Of a stretch of 29,059 bases of DNA, positions 16,526 through 23,805 are shown in pieces. Each line of letters starts with the position of its first letter. The stretch's first letter is position 1. Position numbers and translations under genes: made by a program. This stretch comes from Acidimicrobiia bacterium (GTDB lineage: Bacteria > Actinomycetota > Acidimicrobiia > UBA5794 > JAOTWH01): positions 1 through 29,059 of the forward strand of contig JAOTWH010000005.1 in the NCBI GenBank assembly GCA_029863035.1, read 5' to 3'. The notes beneath the pieces are model-generated. The model had not been told where the DNA came from. It did no database searches and saw only the letters and a program-made list of their open reading frames with translations.

Positions 16526-17193
16526 CTCGCACCGTGGCGCAGCATGAGCACGACCACTGCGACTCCCGAAAGCTGCAAGCCGATGCCGATGACTCCAACA
16601 GCTCGCGCCAGCGGCCCAGCCGAGAAGAGAGACGATCCGGTGGCGAAAGACAACGCCACCGCAGCGATCGGGGTGCCGCCAACGATGAAAGCGGAAAGGC
16701 GCGCCTGCGCGGTTAGCGCTCTGCGCTCCCTGGCGACCTCAGCGGCCTGCGTCGCCGACTCTGCCAGCCGCCCGAAAAGATCTGCAGCCTCGGCCCCGGT
16801 GGTGGATGCGAGACGGACCGATGCCGCCACCAGTCGCCCGTTAACCGCCAAGGCGCTGCGCAGCGCTCTCGCGGCTTGGTCTAGGGGGCGACCAGCAGCG
16901 GCCAGGCGAACCGCCAACCCAAGGTCCAGCGAGGGTGCTCGGTCTGCGGCGGCGCCGATGGCATCTCGCAACGAGGCCCCCGACCTCAGCTCGGCAGCGA
17001 TGCCTTGCAGATAAGCCGCCTCCTCGTCGCTGCCCGGGCGCGAAGGTCTGCCGTGCCACTTCGACCAGAGCGCCCATCCGCCGACAGCCAACAAGAAGTG
17101 CACCGGACTCGCGATCACCAGGGCGACGACACCGATAGCCACCGGCTGGGCACCCGCCAAGATCATCATGGCCAACACGGCTGCTATCAGCAC
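16522..17193 (-). CDS. tadB: Type II secretion system F / TadB-like membrane platform protein
   Basis: This 223-residue protein carries a T2SSF domain. Two N-terminal helices (about 2-14 and 20-43) precede a cytoplasmic helical domain with AELRSGASLRDAIGAAADRA and TGAEAADLFGRLAESATQAA, and two helices end the protein. The pattern 'LRxGxSLxxAI' and 'ERRALTAQARLSA' is typical of TadB platform proteins. The start is GTG and the gene overlaps the tadA stop by 7 nt (GTGCTGA, 17187-17193), so it is tightly coupled. It would interact with the TadA ATPase and TadC. It corresponds to Rv3658c of the mycobacterial cluster. Confidence 0.83.
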   Translation of the reverse strand: MLIAAVLAMMILAGAQPVAIGVVALVIASPVHFLLAVGGWALWSKWHGRPSRPGSDEEAAYLQGIAAELRSGASLRDAIGAAADRAPSLDLGLAVRLAAAGRPLDQAARALRSALAVNGRLVAASVRLASTTGAEAADLFGRLAESATQAAEVARERRALTAQARLSAFIVGGTPIAAVALSFATGSSLFSAGPLARAVGVIGIGLQLSGVAVVVLMLRHGAR

Positions 17194-18248
17194 GGAGCCG
17201 GCGTCAACTCTCCGTCCTCAGAGGTCTCCACGATCGCCGTCAGCCGACGCTTGCCGCCCGAGCGATGCACCTGCACGACGACGTCGATCGCCCCCCATAG
17301 CTGTTTACGAAGCGTCGACTCCGACACCCGACGATCGCCCGACAGTGCAAGCGTCTCCAGTCGAAGGAGCGCTTGGTGGGGATCGGAGGCATGAACCGTC
17401 GACATCGAGCCGTCGTGGCCGGTCGTCATCGCCTGGATCATGTCGAGCGCCTCGGGTCCCCGCACCTCTCCAACGATGATGCGATCCGGCCGAAGCCGCA
17501 GGGCGTGGCGCACCAAGGCCTGGACCGTGATCTCCCCAGCACCCTCGGAGTTGGGCGGTCGGCTCTCGAGCCGAACCACATGACCACTCAGATTCAGCTC
17601 GGCCGCATCTTCCACCGACACAACGCGCTCGCTTGACGGAATCGCCTTGGACAACAGGTTGAGGAGCGTTGTTTTGCCTGCCCCGGTACCGCCGCTGACC
17701 AGAACGTTCCTCTTGGATCGAACGGCGTCGGCCAGGAACTGCACCTGGGCACGGGTGATCGATCCCTCCTTCTCGAGCTCGGCGAGGTCGGTGACCGCTT
17801 CCGTGAAACGGCGGACCGCCACGATCGGCCCATCGACGGCTGCCGGAGGAACGATGGCATGGAGCCGCGAGCCATCGGCCAAGCGGGCGTCCACCGTGGG
17901 AGAGGAGCGGTCGAGCCGCAGTCCCAAGGGAGCGACCACTCGCTCAACCGCCGCCACTATCGCCGCATCATCGCTGAAAGCGACATCGGTGCGGCGCAGC
18001 GACCCGGATCGCTCGACCCATATCTCGCCCGGACCGTTGACCAGCACGTCGCTCACCTCTGGATCCCGCAGGAGAAATTCGATGGGACCGAGACCCGACA
18101 ACGCATCAACCACCTGCTGGGTCTCGGTGTCACCCGCCAACGGCGCTTCGACGGCAGCGATCCGAATGATCTCGCGCCGCAACTGAGGCCCCTCAAGGGC
18201 AGCATCGGAATGGACCAAAGCCTCGACCAGTCTTTCGGTTACACCCAT
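17187..18248 (-). CDS. tadA: TadA/CpaF-family secretion ATPase
   Basis: This 353-residue hexameric ATPase powers Tad pilus assembly. An N-terminal domain (about 1-135, with [21 protein letters not shown]) is followed by the RecA-like domain with Walker [10 protein letters not shown] (about 186-194). The acidic box [10 protein letters not shown], the RIIVGEVRG Walker B region and [13 protein letters not shown] follow, all typical of CpaF. I chose the ATG at 18248, which has GGAG seven bases upstream, over the in-frame GTG at 18272. The ATG overlaps the upstream stop by 10 nt (ATGGGTGTAA). It matches the 'helicase/secretion neighborhood ATPase' (TIGR03819; Rv3659c). No separate PilT-type retraction ATPase is nearby. 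Confidence 0.9.
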   Translation of the reverse strand: MGVTERLVEALVHSDAALEGPQLRREIIRIAAVEAPLAGDTETQQVVDALSGLGPIEFLLRDPEVSDVLVNGPGEIWVERSGSLRRTDVAFSDDAAIVAAVERVVAPLGLRLDRSSPTVDARLADGSRLHAIVPPAAVDGPIVAVRRFTEAVTDLAELEKEGSITRAQVQFLADAVRSKRNVLVSGGTGAGKTTLLNLLSKAIPSSERVVSVEDAAELNLSGHVVRLESRPPNSEGAGEITVQALVRHALRLRPDRIIVGEVRGPEALDMIQAMTTGHDGSMSTVHASDPHQALLRLETLALSGDRRVSESTLRKQLWGAIDVVVQVHRSGGKRRLTAIVETSEDGELTPAPC

Positions 18249-18787
18249 GGCAGGCTCCAGACCTTGCGCCACGCTCGAATCCAGCGATCTGGAGGTGGGG
18301 TCACGCCGTCGAGTAACGCCGCCAGAGTGATCGTTCTCGGCTTGGGGAGCACCGGGCCCGGTCCTGGAGCCGCCACTCGCCAGCCGCCGTCTTGGTAGAT
18401 GGCGGGATTGTCATCGTGCGAAAACAATCCCCCCGGAACCAGCAGCCGAAGCTCGACGGGAGAGATCGTCGAGGGCTGGGAAGGGCCGACCCTCATCACA
18501 ACGAAAGGCCAACCACCGACCAGGGCCTCGACCACCTCCGCTGAGTCCTCCGAAACGATGCCCCCGTTCCTCAGGCAAGCGAACCCGCGCCGGTTATGAG
18601 GCTCGAGGTCGGCGCGGCGGGGCCCTTCGGCAACCAGCGCCGCCAGCGATCCATCACCCGGCAGTGATGGTCCGTTCGGGTCGAGATCCACAACGAGCGC
18701 GGGACCCGGCGCCGCGGCGGCCAATCCCAACGGACCAACCGCCCCCAGCAGGGCGTCCTCCGGCGATCGCAGAGCGAGTGCCGGCAT
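18239..18787 (-). CDS. Hypothetical protein at the CpaE/Ssd position of the Tad operon
   Basis: This 182-residue protein occupies the first position of the operon, where other actinobacteria encode a CpaE-like/Ssd protein (TIGR03815, Rv3660c). It is about half the usual length and has no P-loop. The segment PGPALVVDLDPNGPSLPGDG (about 28-47) resembles the 'vllIDlDpqG' strand of ParA/MinD ATPases, so it may be a degenerate, non-ATP-binding relative; this is uncertain. The C-terminal part (about 140-182) is basic and tryptophan-rich. I placed the start at ATG 18787 because a TTGAAA-17-TACGTT promoter lies upstream and ends 7 nt before it. The longer frame to TTG 18823 would begin inside the -35 box. 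Confidence 0.65.
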   Translation of the reverse strand: MPALALRSPEDALLGAVGPLGLAAAAPGPALVVDLDPNGPSLPGDGSLAALVAEGPRRADLEPHNRRGFACLRNGGIVSEDSAEVVEALVGGWPFVVMRVGPSQPSTISPVELRLLVPGGLFSHDDNPAIYQDGGWRVAAPGPGPVLPKPRTITLAALLDGVTPPPDRWIRAWRKVWSLPWV

Positions 18788-18794
18788 GTGGCAG

Positions 18795-18823
18795 AACGTA
18801 TGGAACTGGTTGCCAACTTTCAA
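18795..18823 (-). promoter_or_regulatory. Promoter of the Tad/Flp operon (TTGAAA-17-TACGTT)
   Basis: On the minus strand, TTGAAA (18818-18823) and TACGTT (18795-18800) are separated by exactly 17 nt. The -10 ends 7 nt before the ATG at 18787. This is the best complete sigma-A type promoter in the window and predicts a leaderless mRNA for the whole seven-gene operon. Confidence 0.65.
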
Positions 18824-18847
18824 TAGTCATGACTTCCTGCTCTGGCC

Positions 18848-19096
18848 ATGGCAGGAACTGGAACGCAATTTGAAGTGGAGGACCGAAGCTACGAGAAGAA
18901 GGTCGAAGAGGAGGATCGGTACTTGTCCGAGAGGTTCTTCGGAACCTTCTGGCGCGACCTTCTGTTGCCGGATGGCATCGACTCGGAAAAGCTGGAAGCG
19001 TCCTTCAAGGACGGTGTCGCCACGATCCGGGTACCGGTACCAGAAGAAGTATTGCCCAAGGCTCACAAGGTCGAGGTGAAGGCGATCGCTGACTGA
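18848..19096 (+). CDS. Truncated Hsp20/alpha-crystallin family protein
   Basis: The 82-residue product corresponds to the C-terminal half of an alpha-crystallin domain. The segments KVEEEDRYLSERFFGTFWRD, LLPDGIDSEKLEASFKDGV and ATIRVPVPEE match the conserved 'ERxxGxFxRxxxLPxxvdxxxixAxxxdGvLxvxxPk' region. The first half of the domain (strands beta-2 to beta-4 and the N-terminal arm) is absent. An in-frame TGA at 18830-18832, directly upstream, rules out a longer frame. It shares its upstream region with the divergent Tad operon, and no ribosome site or -10 box is apparent. It may be a remnant of a full-length gene or a minimal protein; the intact frame slightly favours recent truncation or function. 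Confidence 0.6.
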   Translation: MAGTGTQFEVEDRSYEKKVEEEDRYLSERFFGTFWRDLLLPDGIDSEKLEASFKDGVATIRVPVPEEVLPKAHKVEVKAIAD

Positions 19097-19176
19097 ACCC
19101 GGCAAGTCGACCACCAGAACGTCTTTCTTCCACGCGTGCCATACCGCGAGTGAGAGGCGGGCTTTTCGCGGTCTCG

Positions 19177-19182
19177 TAGACT
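19177..19182 (+). promoter_or_regulatory. Predicted -10 box of a leaderless HAD hydrolase mRNA
   Basis: TAGACT (TANNNT) ends 7 nt before the ATG at 19190; the intervening GAGCCCC holds no ribosome site. Confidence 0.5.
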
Positions 19183-19189
19183 GAGCCCC

Positions 19190-19978
19190 ATGGCAGACGC
19201 CGCCGCCTTCTTCGACCTCGACAAGACCGTTATCGCCAAGTCCTCCACGCTGGCGTTTCGTCGCCCGATGCACAAGGCCGGCATGCTTGGCCGCAGGACA
19301 TTGCTCAAGGCGGGCATCGGTCAGCTGGTCTACGTGCTATTCGGGGCGGATCACGATCAGATGGAAAAGGTGCGCACCGCCCTCGTGGACCTGAGCGAGG
19401 GATGGCGGCGCGATGAGATCGAGGACCTGGTCGAGGAGGCCCTCGAGGACATAGTGGCGCCGCTGGTCTTCGCCGAAGCCCTGTTCCTGATCGACGACCA
19501 TGTCCGCGAGGGCAGGCGAGTGGTGATCGTGTCTGCCAGCCCGGTGGAGATAGTGAGGCCGCTGGCCCACTACATCGGGGTCGACGAGGTGGTGGCCACC
19601 CGGTCTCTGGTCGACGAGGAAGGTCGATTCACCGGCGAGCTCGAGTTCTACGCCTACGGACAGGGCAAAGCCGACGAGATTGAGCGGATCGCCGAACGAG
19701 ACGGGATCTCGTTGCAGGATTCCTATGCCTACTCGGACAGCGTCACCGACCTGCCGATGATGGAGGTGGTGGGTCATCCGGTGGCGGTCAACCCAGACAA
19801 AGAGCTTCGCCAGGAAGCGGAGAACCGAGGCTGGCCGGTCCTCGAGTTCCAGCGCCAAGTGAGCCTGAGGGCTCGCCTCACGAGGCCGGTCCCTCTCATT
19901 TCGGGCGCGACCCTGGCCGCAGGCGCAGCTGCAGTGGCGGCCGCCGCCATAGTGCGCTCCCGCCGTCGGCGCGGCTAG
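19190..19978 (+). CDS. HAD-superfamily IB phosphatase-like hydrolase
   Basis: This 262-residue HAD-IB family protein (SerB/CicA-like) has the nucleophile motif FFDLDKT (D9 and D11), the motif II serine in VIVSASP, and the Mg2+-binding YSDSVTDLPMM motif near the C-terminal third. The tail PLISGATLAAGAAAVAAAAI followed by VRSRRRRG is a predicted membrane anchor with a basic cytoplasmic end, so the enzyme is probably membrane-attached. Substrate is unknown; phosphoserine-type or phospholipid-type small phosphates are typical of the family. The context matches Rv3661, which lies in the same place and orientation next to the Tad-like cluster in mycobacteria. The ATG is supported by a leaderless -10 box. 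Its TAG stop shares CTAG with the stop of the convergent MFS gene. Confidence 0.88.
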   Translation: MADAAAFFDLDKTVIAKSSTLAFRRPMHKAGMLGRRTLLKAGIGQLVYVLFGADHDQMEKVRTALVDLSEGWRRDEIEDLVEEALEDIVAPLVFAEALFLIDDHVREGRRVVIVSASPVEIVRPLAHYIGVDEVVATRSLVDEEGRFTGELEFYAYGQGKADEIERIAERDGISLQDSYAYSDSVTDLPMMEVVGHPVAVNPDKELRQEAENRGWPVLEFQRQVSLRARLTRPVPLISGATLAAGAAAVAAAAIVRSRRRRG

Positions 19979-21393
19979 GTGTCGGCGGGCGGTTCGGTCT
20001 TCACCCGGCTTCCCTCGGCACGAGCCGCCTCGAGCTTGGCCGTCGTCAGGCGCGGCGCCGCATAGACCAACACCAGCACATAGGCGCCCGAAACGAAGAA
20101 GTAGGGCAGGCGCAGCGCCATATCGCGGCTGACGAAGTTCTCTCCCAACACCACGATGAGTCCACCGAGTAGAGAACCGATCGGCATCATCCCCCAGCCG
20201 AAGAATCGGTAGACGCTGTTGACCCTGCCGAGCAATTCGTCGGGGATGATCTCCTGACGTAGCGACACCGTGATCACGTTCCATAACACGATGGTGACTG
20301 TGAAGACCAGATTGATAAGGAACACCACCCACCACCGAGTTGCCACCCCGATGACCGCCGTGGTCACGATGCCCGCCACCATCGTCACGTATAGCGATGT
20401 GCCACGGCCGAGCGCTTGGGAAATGCGCGATGCAGAAAGGCTTCCGATGACACCACCGATGGCGCCTGCGGTCATCAACAGGGCGAAGATCACAGCCCCC
20501 GGGCTCTCGAACCCGAGAGTGTCGCCCAGTGATCCGATCACGCCGCTGAATAGGCCTGTCTCCAGGTCGAGGTCCTCCTGGACGAAGAAGACGAAGGTGG
20601 CGAACATCACCATGCCCAATCCGTTGAACAGGCCGAGGACGATGGCGAGCGGTCGCAGAACTGGGTGTCGCATCAGCCAGGTGACGCCTTCCTTGATCTC
20701 GGCTTTCCACGATCGCTTGGGGGGAGCGTCCCCATCAACCTCGTCGCTGCTCTTGGCGCGGAATTGGCCCGTAATCGCGAAAACCAACCCTGCAGAAACA
20801 GCGAAGGTCCCGGCGTCCACGAAGAATGGCAATGCGAAGCCAACGGCGAGCAACAGGCTGCCGAGCGGCGGGCCGACGAAGTTGTTCATGACCATCTCGG
20901 CGCCCCACAGGTTGCCGTTCGCCTTTTCCAGCTGGTCGGGCTCCACGATGGCAGGGAGGATGGTCTGCGCCGAGTTGTCGCGCAGCACCTCGGCGAAGCC
21001 GAGCGCCAGCGCAGAGAACAACAGGAGGCCGTAGACCGCGAAGTTGGTCGAGATGGTGACATCGCCCACCAGGTCTTCTGGCGATGGCAAGCCGGATTGC
21101 TCCCCCAAGACGATCAAAGCGACCACTCCGGTGATCGCGGCCCGAGCCAGATCCATCGACACGATGATCTTGCGGCGGTCCAACCGATCGGTGATGACGC
21201 CTGCGGGGAGGCTGAAGACGAGCCACGGGAGGCGCTGGGCGACAGCTATGAGGGCGATGAGGAATGCGTTGCGGGTGACCGCAGAGGCCAGCCAGGGATA
21301 GGCGATCGCTCCCACGCCGTCGCCCAGGTTGGAGATCACGCTGGCCGCCCACAATCTCCAGTACGACTTGCCCAACCGGACCTTCTTGCTCAA
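19975..21393 (-). CDS. MFS transporter, EntS/MFS_3-like
   Basis: This 472-residue protein has about 12 membrane helices. The N-terminal half begins KSYWRLWAASVISNLGDGVG and carries the MFS signature between helices 2 and 3 as GVITDRLDRRKII; the repeat in the second half lies around GSLSASRISQALGRG. This is the pattern of MFS_3-type exporters such as EntS and of related drug-efflux proteins. The substrate is unknown. The start is a TTG that overlaps the stop of the phosphodiesterase gene (TTGA, 21390-21393), so it is translated by coupling. The charged cytoplasmic C-terminus ends about 20 residues after the last helix. Its stop lies within the CTAG shared with the HAD gene. Confidence 0.85.
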   Translation of the reverse strand: MSKKVRLGKSYWRLWAASVISNLGDGVGAIAYPWLASAVTRNAFLIALIAVAQRLPWLVFSLPAGVITDRLDRRKIIVSMDLARAAITGVVALIVLGEQSGLPSPEDLVGDVTISTNFAVYGLLLFSALALGFAEVLRDNSAQTILPAIVEPDQLEKANGNLWGAEMVMNNFVGPPLGSLLLAVGFALPFFVDAGTFAVSAGLVFAITGQFRAKSSDEVDGDAPPKRSWKAEIKEGVTWLMRHPVLRPLAIVLGLFNGLGMVMFATFVFFVQEDLDLETGLFSGVIGSLGDTLGFESPGAVIFALLMTAGAIGGVIGSLSASRISQALGRGTSLYVTMVAGIVTTAVIGVATRWWVVFLINLVFTVTIVLWNVITVSLRQEIIPDELLGRVNSVYRFFGWGMMPIGSLLGGLIVVLGENFVSRDMALRLPYFFVSGAYVLVLVYAAPRLTTAKLEAARAEGSRVKTEPPADT

Positions 21394-22163
21394 GAGCCAG
21401 CCCGAGAGGCAAGAACCTCGTTGAGGACATCCGGTCGATCGGTCATGATGCCGTCGACCCCCTCGTCGAGGAGCCGGTTCATGTCAGCAGCCTCATCCAC
21501 CGTCCATACGTGGACCTGCTTGGCGGCTGCGTGGGCGGCCGCCACGAACCTGGCGTTGGGAATGCGGCCCTGCGGCACTTGATAGGCGTCTGCTCCGTCT
21601 TTGGGGACCCTCCCAAGGCGCGACCGCGCCAACGCCTTAGCGATCTCCAGCGGGCCGGCCGAGGTGGCCACGCGCCCACCGGTCAGCCTTCGGAAACGCT
21701 TGATGCGGTCGCCGTGGAACGAAGCCGCCAGCACCCTGTCGTGAAGGCCCAGTCGCTCAACCTCGGAGGCCAGAGGCTCGACCACCTCGACAACCTTCAT
21801 ATCGAGGTTCCACAGCGCGTTCGGGAAGGTCGCTACTGCCTCCTCGAGCGTTGGGATCCGAACGCCCTTGCCCCGCCACGGATGATCCTCCTCAGGCTTG
21901 AATCGGTAGGAGGCATCGAGCAGCTTCAGATCTTCGAAGCGCCACTCCGACACCTCTCCCGTGCCGTTGGTCAACTCGTCGAGGACGCGATCATGGAAGA
22001 GGACAACCACGCCATCGGCCGTGACGTGAACATCGCTCTCCATGTGGATGTAGCCGAGATCGGTAGCTCCCTGGAACGCCTCGATGGTGTTCTGAGGCCA
22101 CAGCACCCTGCTGCCGCGGTGGGCGAAGCGCAGCGGGTGCTCGTGGGTGAGGTATGGCTTCAC
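21390..22163 (-). CDS. Glycerophosphodiester phosphodiesterase
   Basis: This 257-residue GDPD-family enzyme hydrolyses glycerophosphodiesters to glycerol-3-phosphate and an alcohol. The catalytic motifs are at the N-terminus: FAHRG with the essential His-Arg, PQNTIEAF, the metal-binding ESDVHVTADG (E-x-D) and the LFHD histidine. A TIM-barrel pattern follows, ending DEGVDGIMTDRPDVLNE, which is diagnostic. The open frame extends to 22466 but the upstream part is arginine-rich shadow of hutI. The GTG at 22163 gives the correct N-terminus and overlaps the hutI stop by 4 nt (GTGA). No signal peptide is present, so it acts in the cytoplasm. It sits between hutI and an MFS gene in one coupled unit. 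Confidence 0.9.
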   Translation of the reverse strand: MKPYLTHEHPLRFAHRGSRVLWPQNTIEAFQGATDLGYIHMESDVHVTADGVVVLFHDRVLDELTNGTGEVSEWRFEDLKLLDASYRFKPEEDHPWRGKGVRIPTLEEAVATFPNALWNLDMKVVEVVEPLASEVERLGLHDRVLAASFHGDRIKRFRRLTGGRVATSAGPLEIAKALARSRLGRVPKDGADAYQVPQGRIPNARFVAAAHAAAKQVHVWTVDEAADMNRLLDEGVDGIMTDRPDVLNEVLASRAGS

Positions 22164-23365
22164 TGATGCACCAGCTCCCCGTCCTTGACCACGGCCCACA
22201 CCAGGTCCGAACCGGGACGGTACGGAATGTCGAGATAGGTATCGGCGTCTAGCACCACAAGGTCGGCGATCGCCCCGCCAACCAGCCTCCCTTTGTCGTC
22301 CGCTTCCAGCGCCAGGGCTCCTCCCCTGGTGGCAGCCCACAACGCTTCTTCTGGCGTCAAACCCATCTCCAAACATGCCAGCGCGATGACCAGCGGCATG
22401 CTCTCGACGTTCGACGTCCCCGGATTGAGGTCTGTGGCCAGCGCCACGGTGACGCCGGCGTCCCACAGCATGCGAGCCGGCGGTTGGGGGGACCGCATGG
22501 AAAAGGAAACCGCCGGAAGGAGCACCGCCACTGTCCCCGCCGCTGCCAGAGCCTGAGCGTCATCGGGCGTGGCGTTATCGAGATGATCTGCGCTGGCCGC
22601 ACCCAGCTCGGCCGCCAATCGAGCTGCACCGGTGTGGGTGAGCTGCTCGGCGTGCACCCGTGGCTTCAATCCATGCTCGTCGCCAGCCCTCAAGATGCGG
22701 CGTGCCTCGGAAACGCTGAAGGCACCTTCATCGACGAACACATCGCAATAGGCGGCCAAGGATGCAACGGCGGGCAGCATCTCGGTGATCACCAACTCGG
22801 TGTAGTCGCCGCTATCGACACCTTCGTCTGGAACATGGGCACCCAGAAAGGTGGGGACGACGTCCATGGGATTGGCTTCGGCCACCGCGGCGATGACCTC
22901 GAGAATGCGGACCTCGTCGGCTGTGTTGAGCCCATACCCGGACTTCGCCTCAACGGTGGTGGTGCCGCCGCGCAGCATGCGTTGCACCCGCGCGGTGGAA
23001 CTCTCAACCAGTTCGTCGAACGTGGCGTCCCTGGTGGCTGCAACCGTGGAGTGGATGCCGCCTCCTGCCGCCAAGATGTCGCGGTAGCTCTCCCCCCGCA
23101 GCCGTCTGGCGAACTCATCTGCCCGGCTACCTCCGAAGACGAGATGGGTATGGGCGTCGATGAAGCCAGGGATCACAGCCCGACCCTCGCAATGGAACAC
23201 CGCGGCATCGCCAAATGAGTCGGGAAGCGAAGCGGCCGGCCCCACCCACGAAACCACGCCGTCGGAGATCGCCACCGCGGCATGGGGCAAAAGCCCCAGC
23301 AGATCGCCATCGCCAGGCTGGTTGGTGACCAGCTGCCCCACCCCGGTCAGCACGAGTTGCGCCAT
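22160..23365 (-). CDS. hutI: Imidazolonepropionase
   Basis: This 401-residue amidohydrolase catalyses the third step of histidine degradation, opening 4-imidazolone-5-propionate to N-formimino-L-glutamate. The metal-binding DAHTHLVFGG (H72, H74), the EAKSGYGL active-site segment, HAEQLTHTGAARLAAELGA and the LATDLNPGTS aspartate are all present and identify HutI rather than another amidohydrolase. Length is typical. The ATG has a TAGGCT -10 box six bases upstream and no ribosome site, so a leaderless mRNA is predicted. It is separated from hutU by a divergent GNAT gene and starts a coupled transcription unit hutI-GDPD-MFS. Confidence 0.94.
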   Translation of the reverse strand: MAQLVLTGVGQLVTNQPGDGDLLGLLPHAAVAISDGVVSWVGPAASLPDSFGDAAVFHCEGRAVIPGFIDAHTHLVFGGSRADEFARRLRGESYRDILAAGGGIHSTVAATRDATFDELVESSTARVQRMLRGGTTTVEAKSGYGLNTADEVRILEVIAAVAEANPMDVVPTFLGAHVPDEGVDSGDYTELVITEMLPAVASLAAYCDVFVDEGAFSVSEARRILRAGDEHGLKPRVHAEQLTHTGAARLAAELGAASADHLDNATPDDAQALAAAGTVAVLLPAVSFSMRSPQPPARMLWDAGVTVALATDLNPGTSNVESMPLVIALACLEMGLTPEEALWAATRGGALALEADDKGRLVGGAIADLVVLDADTYLDIPYRPGSDLVWAVVKDGELVHQ

Positions 23366-23371
23366 GGTGCG

Positions 23372-23377
23372 AGCCTA
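23372..23377 (-). promoter_or_regulatory. Predicted -10 box of a leaderless hutI mRNA
   Basis: The minus strand reads TAGGCT (TANNNT), ending 6 nt before the hutI ATG at 23365. Only 32 nt separate hutI from the divergent GNAT gene, so their promoters overlap. Confidence 0.48.
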
Positions 23378-23397
23378 CGCGGGCGTACTCCGCATTC

Positions 23398-23805
23398 ATG
23401 GCCACCACCAGGCATCTCGATGACGATCGGAGTCGCCTCGACATCGATTTCATCCACCGCTTCTTGTCGGAAGATGCGTACTGGGCAAAGGGCCGGCCGC
23501 GTCAGCTGGTCGAGAACACCATCAAAGCGAGCGCCGCGGTGGTAGGGGCATGTCACGATGGCGACCAGGTCGGCTTCGCCCGGGTAGTGAGCGACGGAGC
23601 GGCCATCGCCTATCTGGCCGACGTCTTCGTTGCTCAAGACCATCGAGGCAAGGGACTCGGCAAGGCTCTGGTCAAACAGGCCGTCGAGAACGGGCCATTC
23701 GCCAACCTCCGCTGGGCTCTCTACACCGAGGACGCCCACTCTCTATACGAGCAGTACGGCTTCCGACCGCCCAGCGACCGCTTCATGGAGCGGCCCAAGC
23801 CCTAG
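23398..23805 (+). CDS. GNAT-family N-acetyltransferase
   Basis: This 135-residue protein with a GNAT fold has a central core, [20 protein letters not shown], carrying the acetyl-CoA pyrophosphate-binding motif (Q/R-x-x-G-x-G/A as HRGKGLG). The C-terminal [16 protein letters not shown] is the usual end of YitI/ElaA-type members. The acceptor is unknown. The region before the ATG has a partial -10-like TACTCC at 23386-23391, six bases upstream, and no ribosome site. It lies between two hut genes but on the opposite strand. Its TAG stop uses the same CTAG as the hutU stop (23802-23805). Confidence 0.85.
   Translation: MATTRHLDDDRSRLDIDFIHRFLSEDAYWAKGRPRQLVENTIKASAAVVGACHDGDQVGFARVVSDGAAIAYLADVFVAQDHRGKGLGKALVKQAVENGPFANLRWALYTEDAHSLYEQYGFRPPSDRFMERPKP

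Noticed and set aside
19142..19172. ACCGCGA/TCGCGGT inverted repeat before the HAD gene
   Set aside because: Seven-base arms with a long loop and no T-run; too weak to call a terminator for the Hsp20 fragment.
19337..20710. Long minus-strand frame of 457 codons
   Set aside because: It lies across the HAD gene (opposite strand) and the MFS gene (same strand, other frame); its Arg/His/Gly-rich composition is that of a GC-rich shadow frame.
22164..22466. Upstream extension of the phosphodiesterase frame
   Set aside because: It is an arginine-rich antiphase translation of hutI; the GTG at 22163 restores the normal N-terminus and a 4-nt overlap.
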